A stretch of DNA of 33,786 nucleotides from assembly GCA_002364245.1 (NCBI GenBank), contig DEXR01000051.1, positions 32,817-66,602 on the forward strand, in the 5' to 3' direction. Shown here in pieces: positions 1 through 8,574 of the stretch (the first letter of the stretch is position 1; every line of letters starts with the position of its first letter). Below the pieces are notes generated by a model. That model did not search any database, was not told the origin of the DNA, and was given only the letters and a program-made list of their open reading frames with translations. Both the position numbers and the translations under genes were made by a program. Source of the DNA: Flavobacteriaceae bacterium UBA3179. Lineage in GTDB: Bacteria; Bacteroidota; Bacteroidia; Flavobacteriales; Flavobacteriaceae.

Positions 1-1164
1 GGAGGTTGGATAGCCGATAAATTTTTAGGACAGAAAAAATCTGTTTTATATGGTGGAATTCTATTAGTGGCTGGTCACAGTATTCTGGCTGTTGAAGAAA
101 TGTGGGCTTTTTACACAGGTCTAGGTCTTATTGTAGCTGGTGTAGGTATGTTAAAACCTAACATTTCAACCATGGTAGGTGGTCTGTACAAGAAAGGAGA
201 TATTAGGAGAGATAAAGGATTTACCATTTTCTATATTGGTATAAATGTGGGAGCATTTCTTTCCAGTTTAATAGTAGGTTATGTAGGTGAAGTATATGGC
301 TGGCATTATGGATTTGGATTAGCAGGTATTGGTATGGCATTAGGTCTTTTACAATATGTGTTAGGTCAGAAACACTTAAAATACGTTGGTAACAATACCA
401 ACACTTCAGAAAATGAAGAAGAAAAGGCAGCGATGAAACGCGATTTAAACAAAGAAGAAAAAGATCGGGTTGTTGTATTATTTATTTCCTTTTTAATGGT
501 AATTGTTTTCTGGGGTGCTTTTGAGCAAGCTGGAGGATTAATGAACATATATGCTTCTGAAAAAACAAATAGAATGCTCATGGGCTGGGAAGTTCCTGCC
601 TCTTGGTTTCAGTCGCTTAATGCTATGTTCATTATTATTTTTGGTACACTTGTAGCTGGATATTGGGCAAAACGAAAATTAAAAGGAAAAGTATCAACAT
701 CTCTTTTCAAGATGTGTATTGGTCTTATAATTATGGGTGCCGGTTTCTTTTTTATGACAGGTGCATCAGCTCAGTATAATATAGATGGTTCTTCAGCAAT
801 GTACTGGTTGGTAGCAGCCTATTTGTTCCATACTATCGGGGAACTATGTCTTTCGCCAGTGGCACTTTCTTATATAACTAAATTGGCACCACTTAAATAT
901 GCTTCGTTAATGATGGGTGTATATTTTGCAATGACAGGCCTTGGTAATAAAGTAGCTGGACTATTAGGTGAATCGGCTTCAAATCTTGGTGAATATACTG
1001 TATTTACAGGGATTGCAATTTTCTGTGTAGCTTTTGGAGTGTTGGTTTTAGTTTTCAGAAAGAAATTGGAAAAGCTGACTCATGGTGCCGAGGACAACGA
1101 ACGGGAAATGTTAGAGCAAGAGAATTACGAATTAGCTGATGAAGATATCAATAAACCTTTATAA
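1..1164 (+). CDS. POT-family peptide MFS transporter, 5'-truncated by window edge
   Basis: Proton-coupled oligopeptide transporter (POT/PTR2 family) of the inner membrane, importing di- and tripeptides. The reading frame is open from base 1, so the N-terminus, including the family's ExxERF motif, lies outside the window. The first visible residues, GGWIADKFLGQ, match the POT loop motif after helix 2. Other family marks are FYIGINVGAF (helix 5 region), FEQAGG in helix 7, and GELCLSPVALSYITKLAP near helix 10. The helix layout looks like a plain 12-TM protein, with only a short charged linker between the two bundles. It ends in an acidic cytoplasmic tail. The stop is 18 bases before the next POT gene, so the two are probably cotranscribed. 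Family assignment is secure. Substrate is inferred from the family. Confidence 0.95.
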   Translation, partial: GGWIADKFLGQKKSVLYGGILLVAGHSILAVEEMWAFYTGLGLIVAGVGMLKPNISTMVGGLYKKGDIRRDKGFTIFYIGINVGAFLSSLIVGYVGEVYGWHYGFGLAGIGMALGLLQYVLGQKHLKYVGNNTNTSENEEEKAAMKRDLNKEEKDRVVVLFISFLMVIVFWGAFEQAGGLMNIYASEKTNRMLMGWEVPASWFQSLNAMFIIIFGTLVAGYWAKRKLKGKVSTSLFKMCIGLIIMGAGFFFMTGASAQYNIDGSSAMYWLVAAYLFHTIGELCLSPVALSYITKLAPLKYASLMMGVYFAMTGLGNKVAGLLGESASNLGEYTVFTGIAIFCVAFGVLVLVFRKKLEKLTHGAEDNEREMLEQENYELADEDINKPL

Positions 1165-1182
1165 TTTAATGCTATCCATCTT

Positions 1183-3270
1183 ATGAACACCGATATTCAA
1201 AATCTGTTTAAGGATAAGGTAATGGGCCATCCGGCCGGACTATTTGTTCTTTTCTTTACCGAAATGTGGGAACGTTTTTCATTCTACGGAATGCGCGTTC
1301 TATTAGTTAACTTTTTAACCATGGCCGCTATTGGGTATAATCCCGGTTGGGAATGGACAGCTGCCAATGCAGGAGCCCTTTTTGGTACATATGCAGGTTT
1401 ACTATACCTAACCCCAATTTTAGGTGGGATTATAGCCGATAAACTAACGGGGTATCGTTGGGCAGTAGTTATTGGTGCGTTAATAATGACGCTGGGTCAC
1501 GCCAGTATGGCATTAGAGACTGAGGCTTCGTTATATGTTGGTTTGGCTTTATTGGTAATCGGTACTGGTTTCTTTAAACCAAATATCACATCTATCATTT
1601 CTGAAATGTATAAGAAAAACCCCGAAAAGAAAGATGGTGCCTATACCATTTTCTATATGGGTGTAAACGCAGGGGCATTTTTCGGAATGATGCTTTGTGG
1701 GTATTTAGCAGAACGTGTAGGCTGGTCTTGGGGCTTTGGTTTAGCAGGGATATTTATGCTTCTCGGGACGCTACAATTCTGGTTGTCTAAAAACTTATTT
1801 GGAAAAATTGGAGCAAAACCTTCTAAAGTTCATGAAGTTGAACTTCCTCAAAATATAAATGAAAAAAGTACAGAGGGCAATACTGAGGAAGCAGAAGAGA
1901 AAGAAAATCCATTCACTATTCTTGATAAGGTTCTAATTGTAATAACCTCAATAATTGGTCTAGGGTATTTAATAAACGATCCGCTATCAAAAATTGGTAA
2001 CATAGACCTATTCCCTTACGAAGCTTTTGGCTTATCCGGACAAATAGTTACGGTATTAATTGGACTATTGCTGTTCTTGGTATTGGTAATTAGGCGTATT
2101 TCACGTTATACAAAAATAGTGCGTGACCGAATGATCGCTTTCGTAATTTTTGCTTTCTTCACCGTCTTTTTCTGGCTTTCTTTTGAGCAAGGAGCATCGT
2201 CGCTAATATTATTCGCTAGGGACAATGTAGACAGGGTGTTGAGTGGTGACGCTGCTATAATTTATAACATAGTAAATATCCTATTAACAGTAGTACCGCT
2301 TGCCATTATTACTTATGTGTTGTTTCTGTTATGGAAAAAGACATTTAAAACCATTCCTGGATCCAATATCGTATTGGCTATTTGCTTTTTGGGTATGTGG
2401 GGCTTGGTAGGTTGGATGTTAAACAGAGATCTTTCTACTACTGCTTACGATGTATCTTATAAAGCTATTGAGGTTCAAAGCACGGATGAAGATGGTAATA
2501 ATACAGTAGATTACATTCCTGTTACGGAAGATACTAACATAGAAACAGGTGTAACCGTGGTAGATCGTGTTACTTCTATTTCAGAACCTAAAGATTTTGA
2601 AGTAGGTTCTACTATAAAAATCATTAATAAAAACAACGAAGGAACTATTTTCGGATACCTTAATGAAGAAAAAGTTGCTTTTGCTAAAGAAAATGCCATT
2701 GCCCAAGATAGGGACAGTGGTATAGTAGAAGCAACTGTAACCGAAATAAAAGACAACCAAGTAGAGATAACCGTATCGTGGTTCAGTATTTTAAACTCGT
2801 TCTTTATCATTGCTTTTGCATCCTTTTTCTCTAAATGGTGGGATAGTAAATACAATCCTTCAGCTGCAGTAAAATATGCTTTAGGGCTTATTATTATGGC
2901 AATAGGCTTTGGGCTCTTGGCGTATGGATCATATGGAATAACTGCAGGAGTAAAAGTAAGTATGATATGGTTGATTTTCGCTTACCTGTTCCATACCCTT
3001 GGAGAACTGTGTTTGTCCCCTGTAGGACTTTCCTATGTGTCTAAACTTGTCCCGGCAAGGATGATTGCGCTCATGTTTGGTATGTGGTATTTAGCCATTG
3101 CTATCGGGAATAAATTGGCTGCCGTAGTTGGGGGGCAAATTGAAAATATTACAGAGCAATACTCACTATCAACCTTCTTTTTAATATTTACAGTAGTACC
3201 AACTGTTGCAGGATTGTTAATTTTAGCGCTTAACCCAGTGTTAAAACGATTAATGCACGGAGTTAGGTAA
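1183..3270 (+). CDS. POT-family peptide MFS transporter with large insertion (695 aa)
   Basis: Second proton-coupled peptide transporter, paralogous to its upstream neighbour. The proton-coupling motif E27-x-x-E30-R31-F32 is intact in helix 1, followed by GGIIADKLTGYRW, FYMGVNAGAFFG, FEQGASS in helix 7 and GELCLSPVGLSYVSKLVP. Compared with the upstream paralogue it has two additions. One is a pair of extra helices between the bundles (about residues 245-305). The other is a long insertion between helices 7 and 8. That insertion holds two more hydrophobic segments (about 360-387 and 395-413) and a soluble, beta-rich, acidic stretch of about 110 residues (about 422-530). The family is usually 450-550 residues, so this copy is long. 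It is followed by a strong terminator at 3291-3322. Confidence 0.95.
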   Translation: MNTDIQNLFKDKVMGHPAGLFVLFFTEMWERFSFYGMRVLLVNFLTMAAIGYNPGWEWTAANAGALFGTYAGLLYLTPILGGIIADKLTGYRWAVVIGALIMTLGHASMALETEASLYVGLALLVIGTGFFKPNITSIISEMYKKNPEKKDGAYTIFYMGVNAGAFFGMMLCGYLAERVGWSWGFGLAGIFMLLGTLQFWLSKNLFGKIGAKPSKVHEVELPQNINEKSTEGNTEEAEEKENPFTILDKVLIVITSIIGLGYLINDPLSKIGNIDLFPYEAFGLSGQIVTVLIGLLLFLVLVIRRISRYTKIVRDRMIAFVIFAFFTVFFWLSFEQGASSLILFARDNVDRVLSGDAAIIYNIVNILLTVVPLAIITYVLFLLWKKTFKTIPGSNIVLAICFLGMWGLVGWMLNRDLSTTAYDVSYKAIEVQSTDEDGNNTVDYIPVTEDTNIETGVTVVDRVTSISEPKDFEVGSTIKIINKNNEGTIFGYLNEEKVAFAKENAIAQDRDSGIVEATVTEIKDNQVEITVSWFSILNSFFIIAFASFFSKWWDSKYNPSAAVKYALGLIIMAIGFGLLAYGSYGITAGVKVSMIWLIFAYLFHTLGELCLSPVGLSYVSKLVPARMIALMFGMWYLAIAIGNKLAAVVGGQIENITEQYSLSTFFLIFTVVPTVAGLLILALNPVLKRLMHGVR

Positions 3271-3290
3271 TTAACACAACAAATTACAAT

Positions 3291-3322
3291 AAAAAACGTT
3301 CCCATTGTGTGGAACGTTTTTT
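3291..3322 (+). terminator. Rho-independent terminator after the peptide transporter pair
   Basis: A perfect 12-bp inverted repeat, AAAAAACGTTCC (3291-3302) and GGAACGTTTTTT (3311-3322), with an 8-base loop. It has an A-run on the left and a T-run on the right, so it can terminate from either side. It starts 20 bases after the second transporter's stop and isolates the pair from the thioredoxin gene. Confidence 0.9.
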
Positions 3323-3354
3323 GTTGGATTACTAACAGAAAAATTGCATTACAT

Positions 3355-3891
3355 ATGAAAAACATATTACTACTTCTTTTTATATCATTTATAACGACAT
3401 CGGTCACTGCCCAAAAAATTAATTGGATGACCATGAATGAGGCTTTAGCTGCTCAAGAAAAGGAGCCAAAAAAAATCTTTATGGACGTCTATACCAAATG
3501 GTGTGGACCTTGTAAAATGTTAGATAGAAACACCTTTAGTGATAAAAAAGTAATCGAATTTGTCAATAAAAACTATTACGCTGTAAAGTTTAACGCAGAA
3601 GGAACTGAAGAGATTACCTTTGAAGATTTTACTTATACCAATCCTAATTATCAAGAAGGAAGAAAAGGCCGAAATGCCACTCATTTTTTTGCCGATGCAC
3701 TAAAACTTAGAGGTTATCCTAGTTTGGTGTTTTTTCAAGAAAACGGAAAATTGATACAAGCAATTCCAGGCTACAAAACACCCCAACAATTAGAGATTTA
3801 CCTTAAAATGATAGCAAGCGACGATTATAAAAAACTAACAACTGCCCAAGCTTGGCAGGAATATCAAAAGAACTTTGAAGGCACTTTTTAA
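3355..3891 (+). CDS. Exported thioredoxin-fold protein (178 aa)
   Basis: Thioredoxin-like disulfide oxidoreductase. The active-site motif is W49-C50-G51-P52-C53, followed by a cis-proline region in RGYPSLVFF. A hydrophobic signal segment covers about residues 1-19 (MKNILLLLFISFITTSVTAQ), so the protein probably works in the periplasm, on reduction or isomerisation of disulfides or on cytochrome or outer-membrane protein maturation. An insertion rich in polar residues separates the CxxC helix from the cis-Pro strand, as in DUF255/thioredoxin_7-like Bacteroidota proteins. I chose ATG 3355 because it gives a proper signal peptide. The frame extends to 3307, but that start would lie inside the upstream terminator. 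The gene is convergent with comEC (27-base gap). Confidence 0.9.
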   Translation: MKNILLLLFISFITTSVTAQKINWMTMNEALAAQEKEPKKIFMDVYTKWCGPCKMLDRNTFSDKKVIEFVNKNYYAVKFNAEGTEEITFEDFTYTNPNYQEGRKGRNATHFFADALKLRGYPSLVFFQENGKLIQAIPGYKTPQQLEIYLKMIASDDYKKLTTAQAWQEYQKNFEGTF

Positions 3892-3918
3892 GAGTAGGGT
3901 TTTTAGTTAAGTGTTTCA

Positions 3919-5955
3919 CTACTCTAGAATGAAGGCTCCCTTGGTACCAGTATGGTAAAAGGGGAGCTTTTTCTTTTCACACGTATTACGCCAACGATTT
4001 ACATATGTTTTATAGTTATTGCCATCAGCAATAATCTGTTTGGGTTTTAAGCTATCAATCAACCGTTCTAAATTAATTTTTGGACTTTGGGTGAGCAGTA
4101 CAATATCAAATTTTATACTTTTTGGGTACACAGCTAAACTATCCAAAACCAATATGTTCAATTTGTTATATAAAAATACCTTCGGAACTGTTTTTTCTGA
4201 AAAACCTTCAATTTGATTGGCAGTTCTATAGCCTTTAATTGGAAATACATTCTTTACAGTTTCTGAAAGGGTATCAGGTTTTAAAAGTAGTAAGTCATTT
4301 CCATTTTTTATTCCAATAAGGGTGTTCCTGCTTTTTTGAAATACAATTAGTTCGTTTCCTGAAGCTTCCCGTTTATCCCAAATAAATACGCCTATCAGCA
4401 GACAAATGCTCAATAAACAAACCATTAAGCGATGATAGGAATACTGTTTCCAAAGTAAAATAGTCGTTACGATACACAAATAAGCGACTAACACTTTTTC
4501 TTCGGAAAAATGAATGTCCTGAAATAAAAAGGCGTCTTGCTTGGCAACCCAGCTTATAAAATTGTTTAGCGATAAAACTATTTGGTTATAAATTTCAGAC
4601 AACCAATCAGGAAGCATGTTGATTGAAACCAATAACACAATCAATAGCCCAAATCCCAATAAAATCCCTAAAAACGGAAGCACTACAATATTTGTCAATA
4701 AAAACAATCCAGGAAATTGATGGAAATAAAATAAACTCAGCGGTAAAACCCCAATTTGTGCAGCAACCGATACGGTTAGTATAGCCCAAACTTTCCGCAC
4801 AAACCAATTTTTGGGGTACCAATATCCAAATAACTTTGGTTGTATTAATAATATGAAGAATACTGCTAGATAACTTAATTGAAACCCAACATGAAACAAC
4901 CACAACGGATTAATAATAAGTAAAAATAAATACGATATAAACAGTGTGTTTGTGCTATTTGTCGGGCGCTTTAACTGTTCAGCAAATAAGAACAGCGAAA
5001 ACATCGTAGCAGCTCTGACCACCGAAGGCGACAATCCCGCCAATAACGCAAACCCGAACAAACAACCAATAATTAAAATTGCTTTTATTTTTTTTCCATG
5101 GCGTATTTTTCCCAGAGGAAAGAACAACCATTTCAGAATAAAAAATAGAATACCAACATGCAATCCAGAAACAGCCAAAATATGCACAGCTCCAGCAGCA
5201 GCATATTCGGCGTACAGCTGTTTTTCAATATCGCGGCGTTGCCCTAAAACCAGAGCTTGGATAATGGATCGTTCATTATCGGTAATGTTACTTTTTTTAA
5301 GCTTTTCAATAAGATGGCTGCGAATAGCTTCAGCAGTTCCACGAATAGTTTTACTACCTCTTTCAAAAGCTAAAATAGCACGAGTTTCGGTTCTAATTTG
5401 ATAATAAACCCCAAGCTTTTTCATATAAGCTGAATAATCAAATTGATACGGATTAAGCGGTTTTGGAATAGTAATCACTTTGTCAGAAATCAGTAAAACA
5501 CCATCAATTGTGTATTCTTTTAAAATTGAATCTTTTTGAATGTTCAACAAGATTTTACCACTTGCTTTTGTTTTATTAACAGCGATGCATTCAGCTATAT
5601 ATTTATTGTTATAACGATCTGGTTTTAAAACTTCAGTAATCTTTAAAGAAAGTAAAGATGTTTCAGAAGTATCATTTTCTAAAAGGATATGCGAATAATG
5701 CTCGTCTTGAAATTTAGGAAGCTGTAATTGATAACTAGCGAAACCGATTCCGAAGAAAATTAAATAGGTTATAAGTCCAAAATAGATTGATTTTTGAAGC
5801 CGTTTCCTTTCAATAAACCAAACAATAAAAAGTAAAATAAAACTGAAAAGAACAAAAGGAAATGTAAAAGTATCGGTGGGGAATAAATACGCTGAAAGTA
5901 TCCCTAATGTTAGGGATATAGAAAATTTGACAATAGCAAAATTGATAAATCTCAT
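3919..5955 (-). CDS. comEC: ComEC/Rec2-family DNA-uptake membrane protein (678 aa)
   Basis: Inner-membrane channel protein for uptake of single-stranded DNA in natural transformation. The N-terminus has two membrane segments and an OB-like DUF4131 region (about residues 1-200). The competence domain follows, with the hallmark HILAVSGLHVG at about residues 256-266 and then many helices to about residue 520. The C-terminal 130 residues (about 545-678) resemble the remnant of the metallo-beta-lactamase-like domain of longer ComEC proteins, for example the stretch LKPKQIIADGNNYKTY. I see no HxHxDH metal motif there. B. subtilis ComEC is about 776 residues, so this is a short form. It is transcribed divergently from the paa cluster, with a 196-base gap to the paaE start. 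A hairpin-like repeat (AGAGTAG 3891-3897 and CTACTCT 3919-3925) overlaps its stop codon. Confidence 0.93.
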   Translation of the reverse strand: MRFINFAIVKFSISLTLGILSAYLFPTDTFTFPFVLFSFILLFIVWFIERKRLQKSIYFGLITYLIFFGIGFASYQLQLPKFQDEHYSHILLENDTSETSLLSLKITEVLKPDRYNNKYIAECIAVNKTKASGKILLNIQKDSILKEYTIDGVLLISDKVITIPKPLNPYQFDYSAYMKKLGVYYQIRTETRAILAFERGSKTIRGTAEAIRSHLIEKLKKSNITDNERSIIQALVLGQRRDIEKQLYAEYAAAGAVHILAVSGLHVGILFFILKWLFFPLGKIRHGKKIKAILIIGCLFGFALLAGLSPSVVRAATMFSLFLFAEQLKRPTNSTNTLFISYLFLLIINPLWLFHVGFQLSYLAVFFILLIQPKLFGYWYPKNWFVRKVWAILTVSVAAQIGVLPLSLFYFHQFPGLFLLTNIVVLPFLGILLGFGLLIVLLVSINMLPDWLSEIYNQIVLSLNNFISWVAKQDAFLFQDIHFSEEKVLVAYLCIVTTILLWKQYSYHRLMVCLLSICLLIGVFIWDKREASGNELIVFQKSRNTLIGIKNGNDLLLLKPDTLSETVKNVFPIKGYRTANQIEGFSEKTVPKVFLYNKLNILVLDSLAVYPKSIKFDIVLLTQSPKINLERLIDSLKPKQIIADGNNYKTYVNRWRNTCEKKKLPFYHTGTKGAFILE

Positions 5956-6096
5956 CTTCGATAGTATAAATACATCGAGCTAAATACTGGGGAGATTTAT
6001 TGTTACGAAAGATAGCATACTAAAATGATTTTAACAAATTATTGCAATATGCTGATTATTAGATGTTAATTTACAAAACACTTAACATGTTTGTGC

Positions 6097-6127
6097 TTGT
6101 AATTTCAACTAACAATCGTTAGTTTTG
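6097..6127 (+). promoter_or_regulatory. paa promoter with TetR/PaaR-like operator
   Basis: A Bacteroidota-type promoter: -33 TTG at 6097-6099, a 20-base spacer, and -7 box TAGTTTTG at 6120-6127 fitting TAnnTTTG. A near-perfect palindrome, AACTAACAATCGTTAGTT, occupies 6107-6124 (16 of 18 positions symmetric; 7-bp arms). It fills the spacer and runs into the -7 box, the placement expected of a repressor operator. Its ACT-AAC...GTT-AGT form resembles operators of TetR-family PaaR regulators, which are released by phenylacetyl-CoA. No regulator gene lies in the window. I found no second copy of the palindrome. Confidence 0.7.
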
Positions 6128-6151
6128 TGTAATAAATACGACAAAGAAACT

Positions 6152-7225
6152 GTGGCAAAATTTCACAAATTACAAGTAAAAGACGTTTATAAAGAAACAG
6201 ACGATTGTTCTGTCATCACATTTGACGTGCCTGAAGAACTATCAGAAGAGTTCAACTTTCGTCAAGGACAACACCTAACCTTAAAAGCTGACATTGATGG
6301 CGAAGATACGCGTCGATCATATAGCTTATGTTCTAGTCCGGTGGATAAACAATGGAAAGTGGCCGTAAAACAGATTTACGGCGGTAAATTTTCAACCTAT
6401 GTTAATGAACAATTAGCGGCTGGTGACACTATTGAAGTGATGGAGCCTAGCGGAATGTTTGGTGTAAATGCTGAGCCAGAAAAAGAGAAAAACTACCTCT
6501 TTTTTGCTGCGGGAAGTGGTATTACACCTGTGTTGTCAATGATTAAAACACATTTAGCTTTAGAGCCTAATGCTACTTGTAAGTTGTTTTATGTGAATAA
6601 AACTGCAAAATCCATTATCTTTAAGGAAGAGTTAGAACAGCTTCGTAATCAGTATTTTGGAAGGCTAGAGATCTATTATTTCCTTACAAAAGAAAGACGC
6701 GATATCGAGTTGTTGAACGGACGCTTTGACGATGAAAAGATGAAGGTGTTAACCAATACTTTTATTGATATTCCAGATACAAGCGAAGTCTTTTTGTGCG
6801 GTCCAGAACAAATGGTGCAATACGTAAGCAATTATTTAGTGGAAGCCGGATTGCCAAAAAACTTAATTCATTTTGAATTATTCGTTACAGGTCTTTCCGA
6901 AGAAGATAAAAAACGTGCAGAGCGACTCGCAAAACAAAACGTTGAAGGAGTAGAAGTAACCATTGTAGATGGAGGAAAAGAGTTTGAATTTGTAATGACA
7001 AAAGACTTCGATAACATCCTCGATGCAGCTCTAAACAATGGAGCCGATTTACCCTTCGCTTGTAAAGGAGGAGTTTGCAGTACTTGTAAATGCAAGATAT
7101 TGGAAGGCGAAGTAGAAATGAAGATAAATTATGCTTTAGAAGACCATGAAGTTGCGCAGGACTTTGTATTAAGTTGTCAAGCAGTGCCAACATCTTCAAA
7201 AGTAAAAGTAGATTTTGATGTTTAA
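6152..7225 (+). CDS. paaE: Phenylacetyl-CoA epoxidase reductase subunit PaaE (357 aa)
   Basis: Passes electrons from NAD(P)H to the di-iron centre of the PaaA-containing ring-1,2-epoxidase. The N-terminal FNR-like module has the flavin motif RRSYSLCSSP and the nucleotide-binding segment GSGITPVLSMI. The C-terminal plant-type ferredoxin domain has cluster ligands C304, C309, C312 and C342 (CKGGVCSTC...LSCQA). I use GTG 6152 as the start because it gives MAKFHKLQVKDVYKET, the usual family N-terminus. The frame also opens at TTG 6125, but that codon sits inside the -7 box and upstream of the likely transcription start (about 6134). It is the first gene of the operon; paaA follows after 41 bases. 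Confidence 0.95.
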   Translation: MAKFHKLQVKDVYKETDDCSVITFDVPEELSEEFNFRQGQHLTLKADIDGEDTRRSYSLCSSPVDKQWKVAVKQIYGGKFSTYVNEQLAAGDTIEVMEPSGMFGVNAEPEKEKNYLFFAAGSGITPVLSMIKTHLALEPNATCKLFYVNKTAKSIIFKEELEQLRNQYFGRLEIYYFLTKERRDIELLNGRFDDEKMKVLTNTFIDIPDTSEVFLCGPEQMVQYVSNYLVEAGLPKNLIHFELFVTGLSEEDKKRAERLAKQNVEGVEVTIVDGGKEFEFVMTKDFDNILDAALNNGADLPFACKGGVCSTCKCKILEGEVEMKINYALEDHEVAQDFVLSCQAVPTSSKVKVDFDV

Positions 7226-7266
7226 TAGCTTATAGCAATATGCTTTCAGCTTAAAACAAGATAATT

Positions 7267-8223
7267 ATGAGTGAACAAGAAGTAAAAAATTTAGAAGAAA
7301 TTTTTGAAGCACGCATTGCGCGTGATGAGAAAATAGAGCCGAAAGATTGGATGCCGGAGAAGTATAGAAAAACCCATATACGCCAAATTTCGCAGCATGC
7401 ACATTCCGAAATTATCGGGATGCTACCTGAAGGAAATTGGATTACCAGAGCACCTTCATTACGTAGAAAAGCAGCTTTGTTGGCGAAAGTTCAAGATGAA
7501 GCGGGACACGGCTTGTATTTATATTCTGCCTGTGAAACCTTAGGGATTTCTCGAGAAGAAATGTACGAGCAATTACATTCTGGGAAAGCAAAATATTCAT
7601 CTATTTTCAATTACCCAACAGTAACGTGGGCCGATATGGGTGCTATTGGTTGGTTAGTAGATGGAGCAGCAATTATTAACCAAGTGCCGTTGTGTAATAC
7701 ATCATTTGGTCCCTATGCCCGTGCGATGGTGCGCGTATGTAAGGAAGAAAGTTTTCACCAGCGTCAAGGATATGAGATTATGCTAACGTTGTGTAATGGA
7801 ACTGATGAACAAAAAGAAATGGCGCAAGATGCGTTAAATCGTTGGTGGTGGCCAAGCTTAATGATGTTAGGACCTACCGATGCTGAGTCTGTTCATACGG
7901 AGCAATCCATGAAATGGAAGTTAAAACGTAAATCGAACGACGAATTGCGTCAACAATTTATAGATCAAACCGTACCACAGGCTGATATTTTAGGGCTAAC
8001 CATTCCAGATCCAGATATGAAGTTTAATGAAGAAACCGGTCATTACGATTTTGGCGAGATCGATTGGGATGAGTTCTGGCAAGTAGTAAAAGGTCACGGA
8101 CCTTGTAATAAAGAACGTATGAAAGCAAGAGTAGATGCTTGGGAAAATGGCGAGTGGGTTCGCGACGCAGCGATGGCACACGCCGAAAAGAAAGCAAATA
8201 AAAAGGTTGCAAAAGCAAGTTAA
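7267..8223 (+). CDS. paaA: Phenylacetyl-CoA 1,2-epoxidase catalytic subunit PaaA (318 aa)
   Basis: Di-iron oxygenase subunit that epoxidises the aromatic ring of phenylacetyl-CoA. It shows the paired E-x-x-H motifs of a ferritin-like di-iron centre: E78-A-G-H81 in [10 protein letters not shown], and E161-S-F-H164 in [10 protein letters not shown]. Length matches the family (about 310-330). A lysine-rich tail ends the protein. The stop codon is one base before the paaB start, which implies translational coupling and a fixed stoichiometry of the complex. Confidence 0.97.
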   Translation: MSEQEVKNLEEIFEARIARDEKIEPKDWMPEKYRKTHIRQISQHAHSEIIGMLPEGNWITRAPSLRRKAALLAKVQDEAGHGLYLYSACETLGISREEMYEQLHSGKAKYSSIFNYPTVTWADMGAIGWLVDGAAIINQVPLCNTSFGPYARAMVRVCKEESFHQRQGYEIMLTLCNGTDEQKEMAQDALNRWWWPSLMMLGPTDAESVHTEQSMKWKLKRKSNDELRQQFIDQTVPQADILGLTIPDPDMKFNEETGHYDFGEIDWDEFWQVVKGHGPCNKERMKARVDAWENGEWVRDAAMAHAEKKANKKVAKAS

Positions 8224-8224
8224 T

Positions 8225-8518
8225 ATGGGAGATACTAAAAAAAATTGGCCCCTTTGGGAAATATTCGTTCGAAGTAAAAATGGTCTAGAACACCGTCACT
8301 TTGGGAGTTTACACGCAGCAGATGCTGAAATGGCACTTGAAAATGCACGTGATGTCTACACAAGACGTAACGAAGGCGTAAGCATTTGGGTGGTAGAAAG
8401 TAAAAATGTTACAGCTTCTAATCCACAAGATAATGGGGAGATGTTCGAGCCTGCTCAAGACAAGGTATACCGTCACCCTACTTTTTACGATTTACCAGAT
8501 GATGTGAAGCATATGTAA
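8225..8518 (+). CDS. paaB: Phenylacetyl-CoA epoxidase subunit PaaB (97 aa)
   Basis: Small structural subunit that links PaaA-PaaC units into the full epoxidase and is needed for activity. The family signature is visible in WPLWEIFVRSKNGLEHRHFG and in the following HAADAEMAL and YTRRNEGVSIWVV. ATG 8225 is chosen because it lies one base after the paaA stop and yields the standard length. The open frame continues upstream into paaA, but that part is a shadow of paaA. Confidence 0.96.
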   Translation: MGDTKKNWPLWEIFVRSKNGLEHRHFGSLHAADAEMALENARDVYTRRNEGVSIWVVESKNVTASNPQDNGEMFEPAQDKVYRHPTFYDLPDDVKHM

Positions 8519-8574
8519 GTAATTAATTCAAAATCTAGTAAATGCAATATTAGATTTGATTTCAGAAAAAAATT

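Noticed and set aside
3307-3354. Upstream start for the thioredoxin-like protein
   Set aside because: It lies in the terminator hairpin and would bury the signal peptide.
3891-3925. AGAGTAG/CTACTCT inverted repeat between the thioredoxin and comEC genes as a terminator
   Set aside because: Seven-bp stem with a 21-base loop and no T-run; too weak to call.
4946-5401. Plus-strand frame of 151 codons inside comEC
   Set aside because: Antisense shadow of a well-supported gene; no recognisable domain or start signal.
6125-6151. N-terminal extension of PaaE from TTG 6125
   Set aside because: The codon lies in the promoter -7 box, upstream of the likely transcript start, and adds residues not found in the family.
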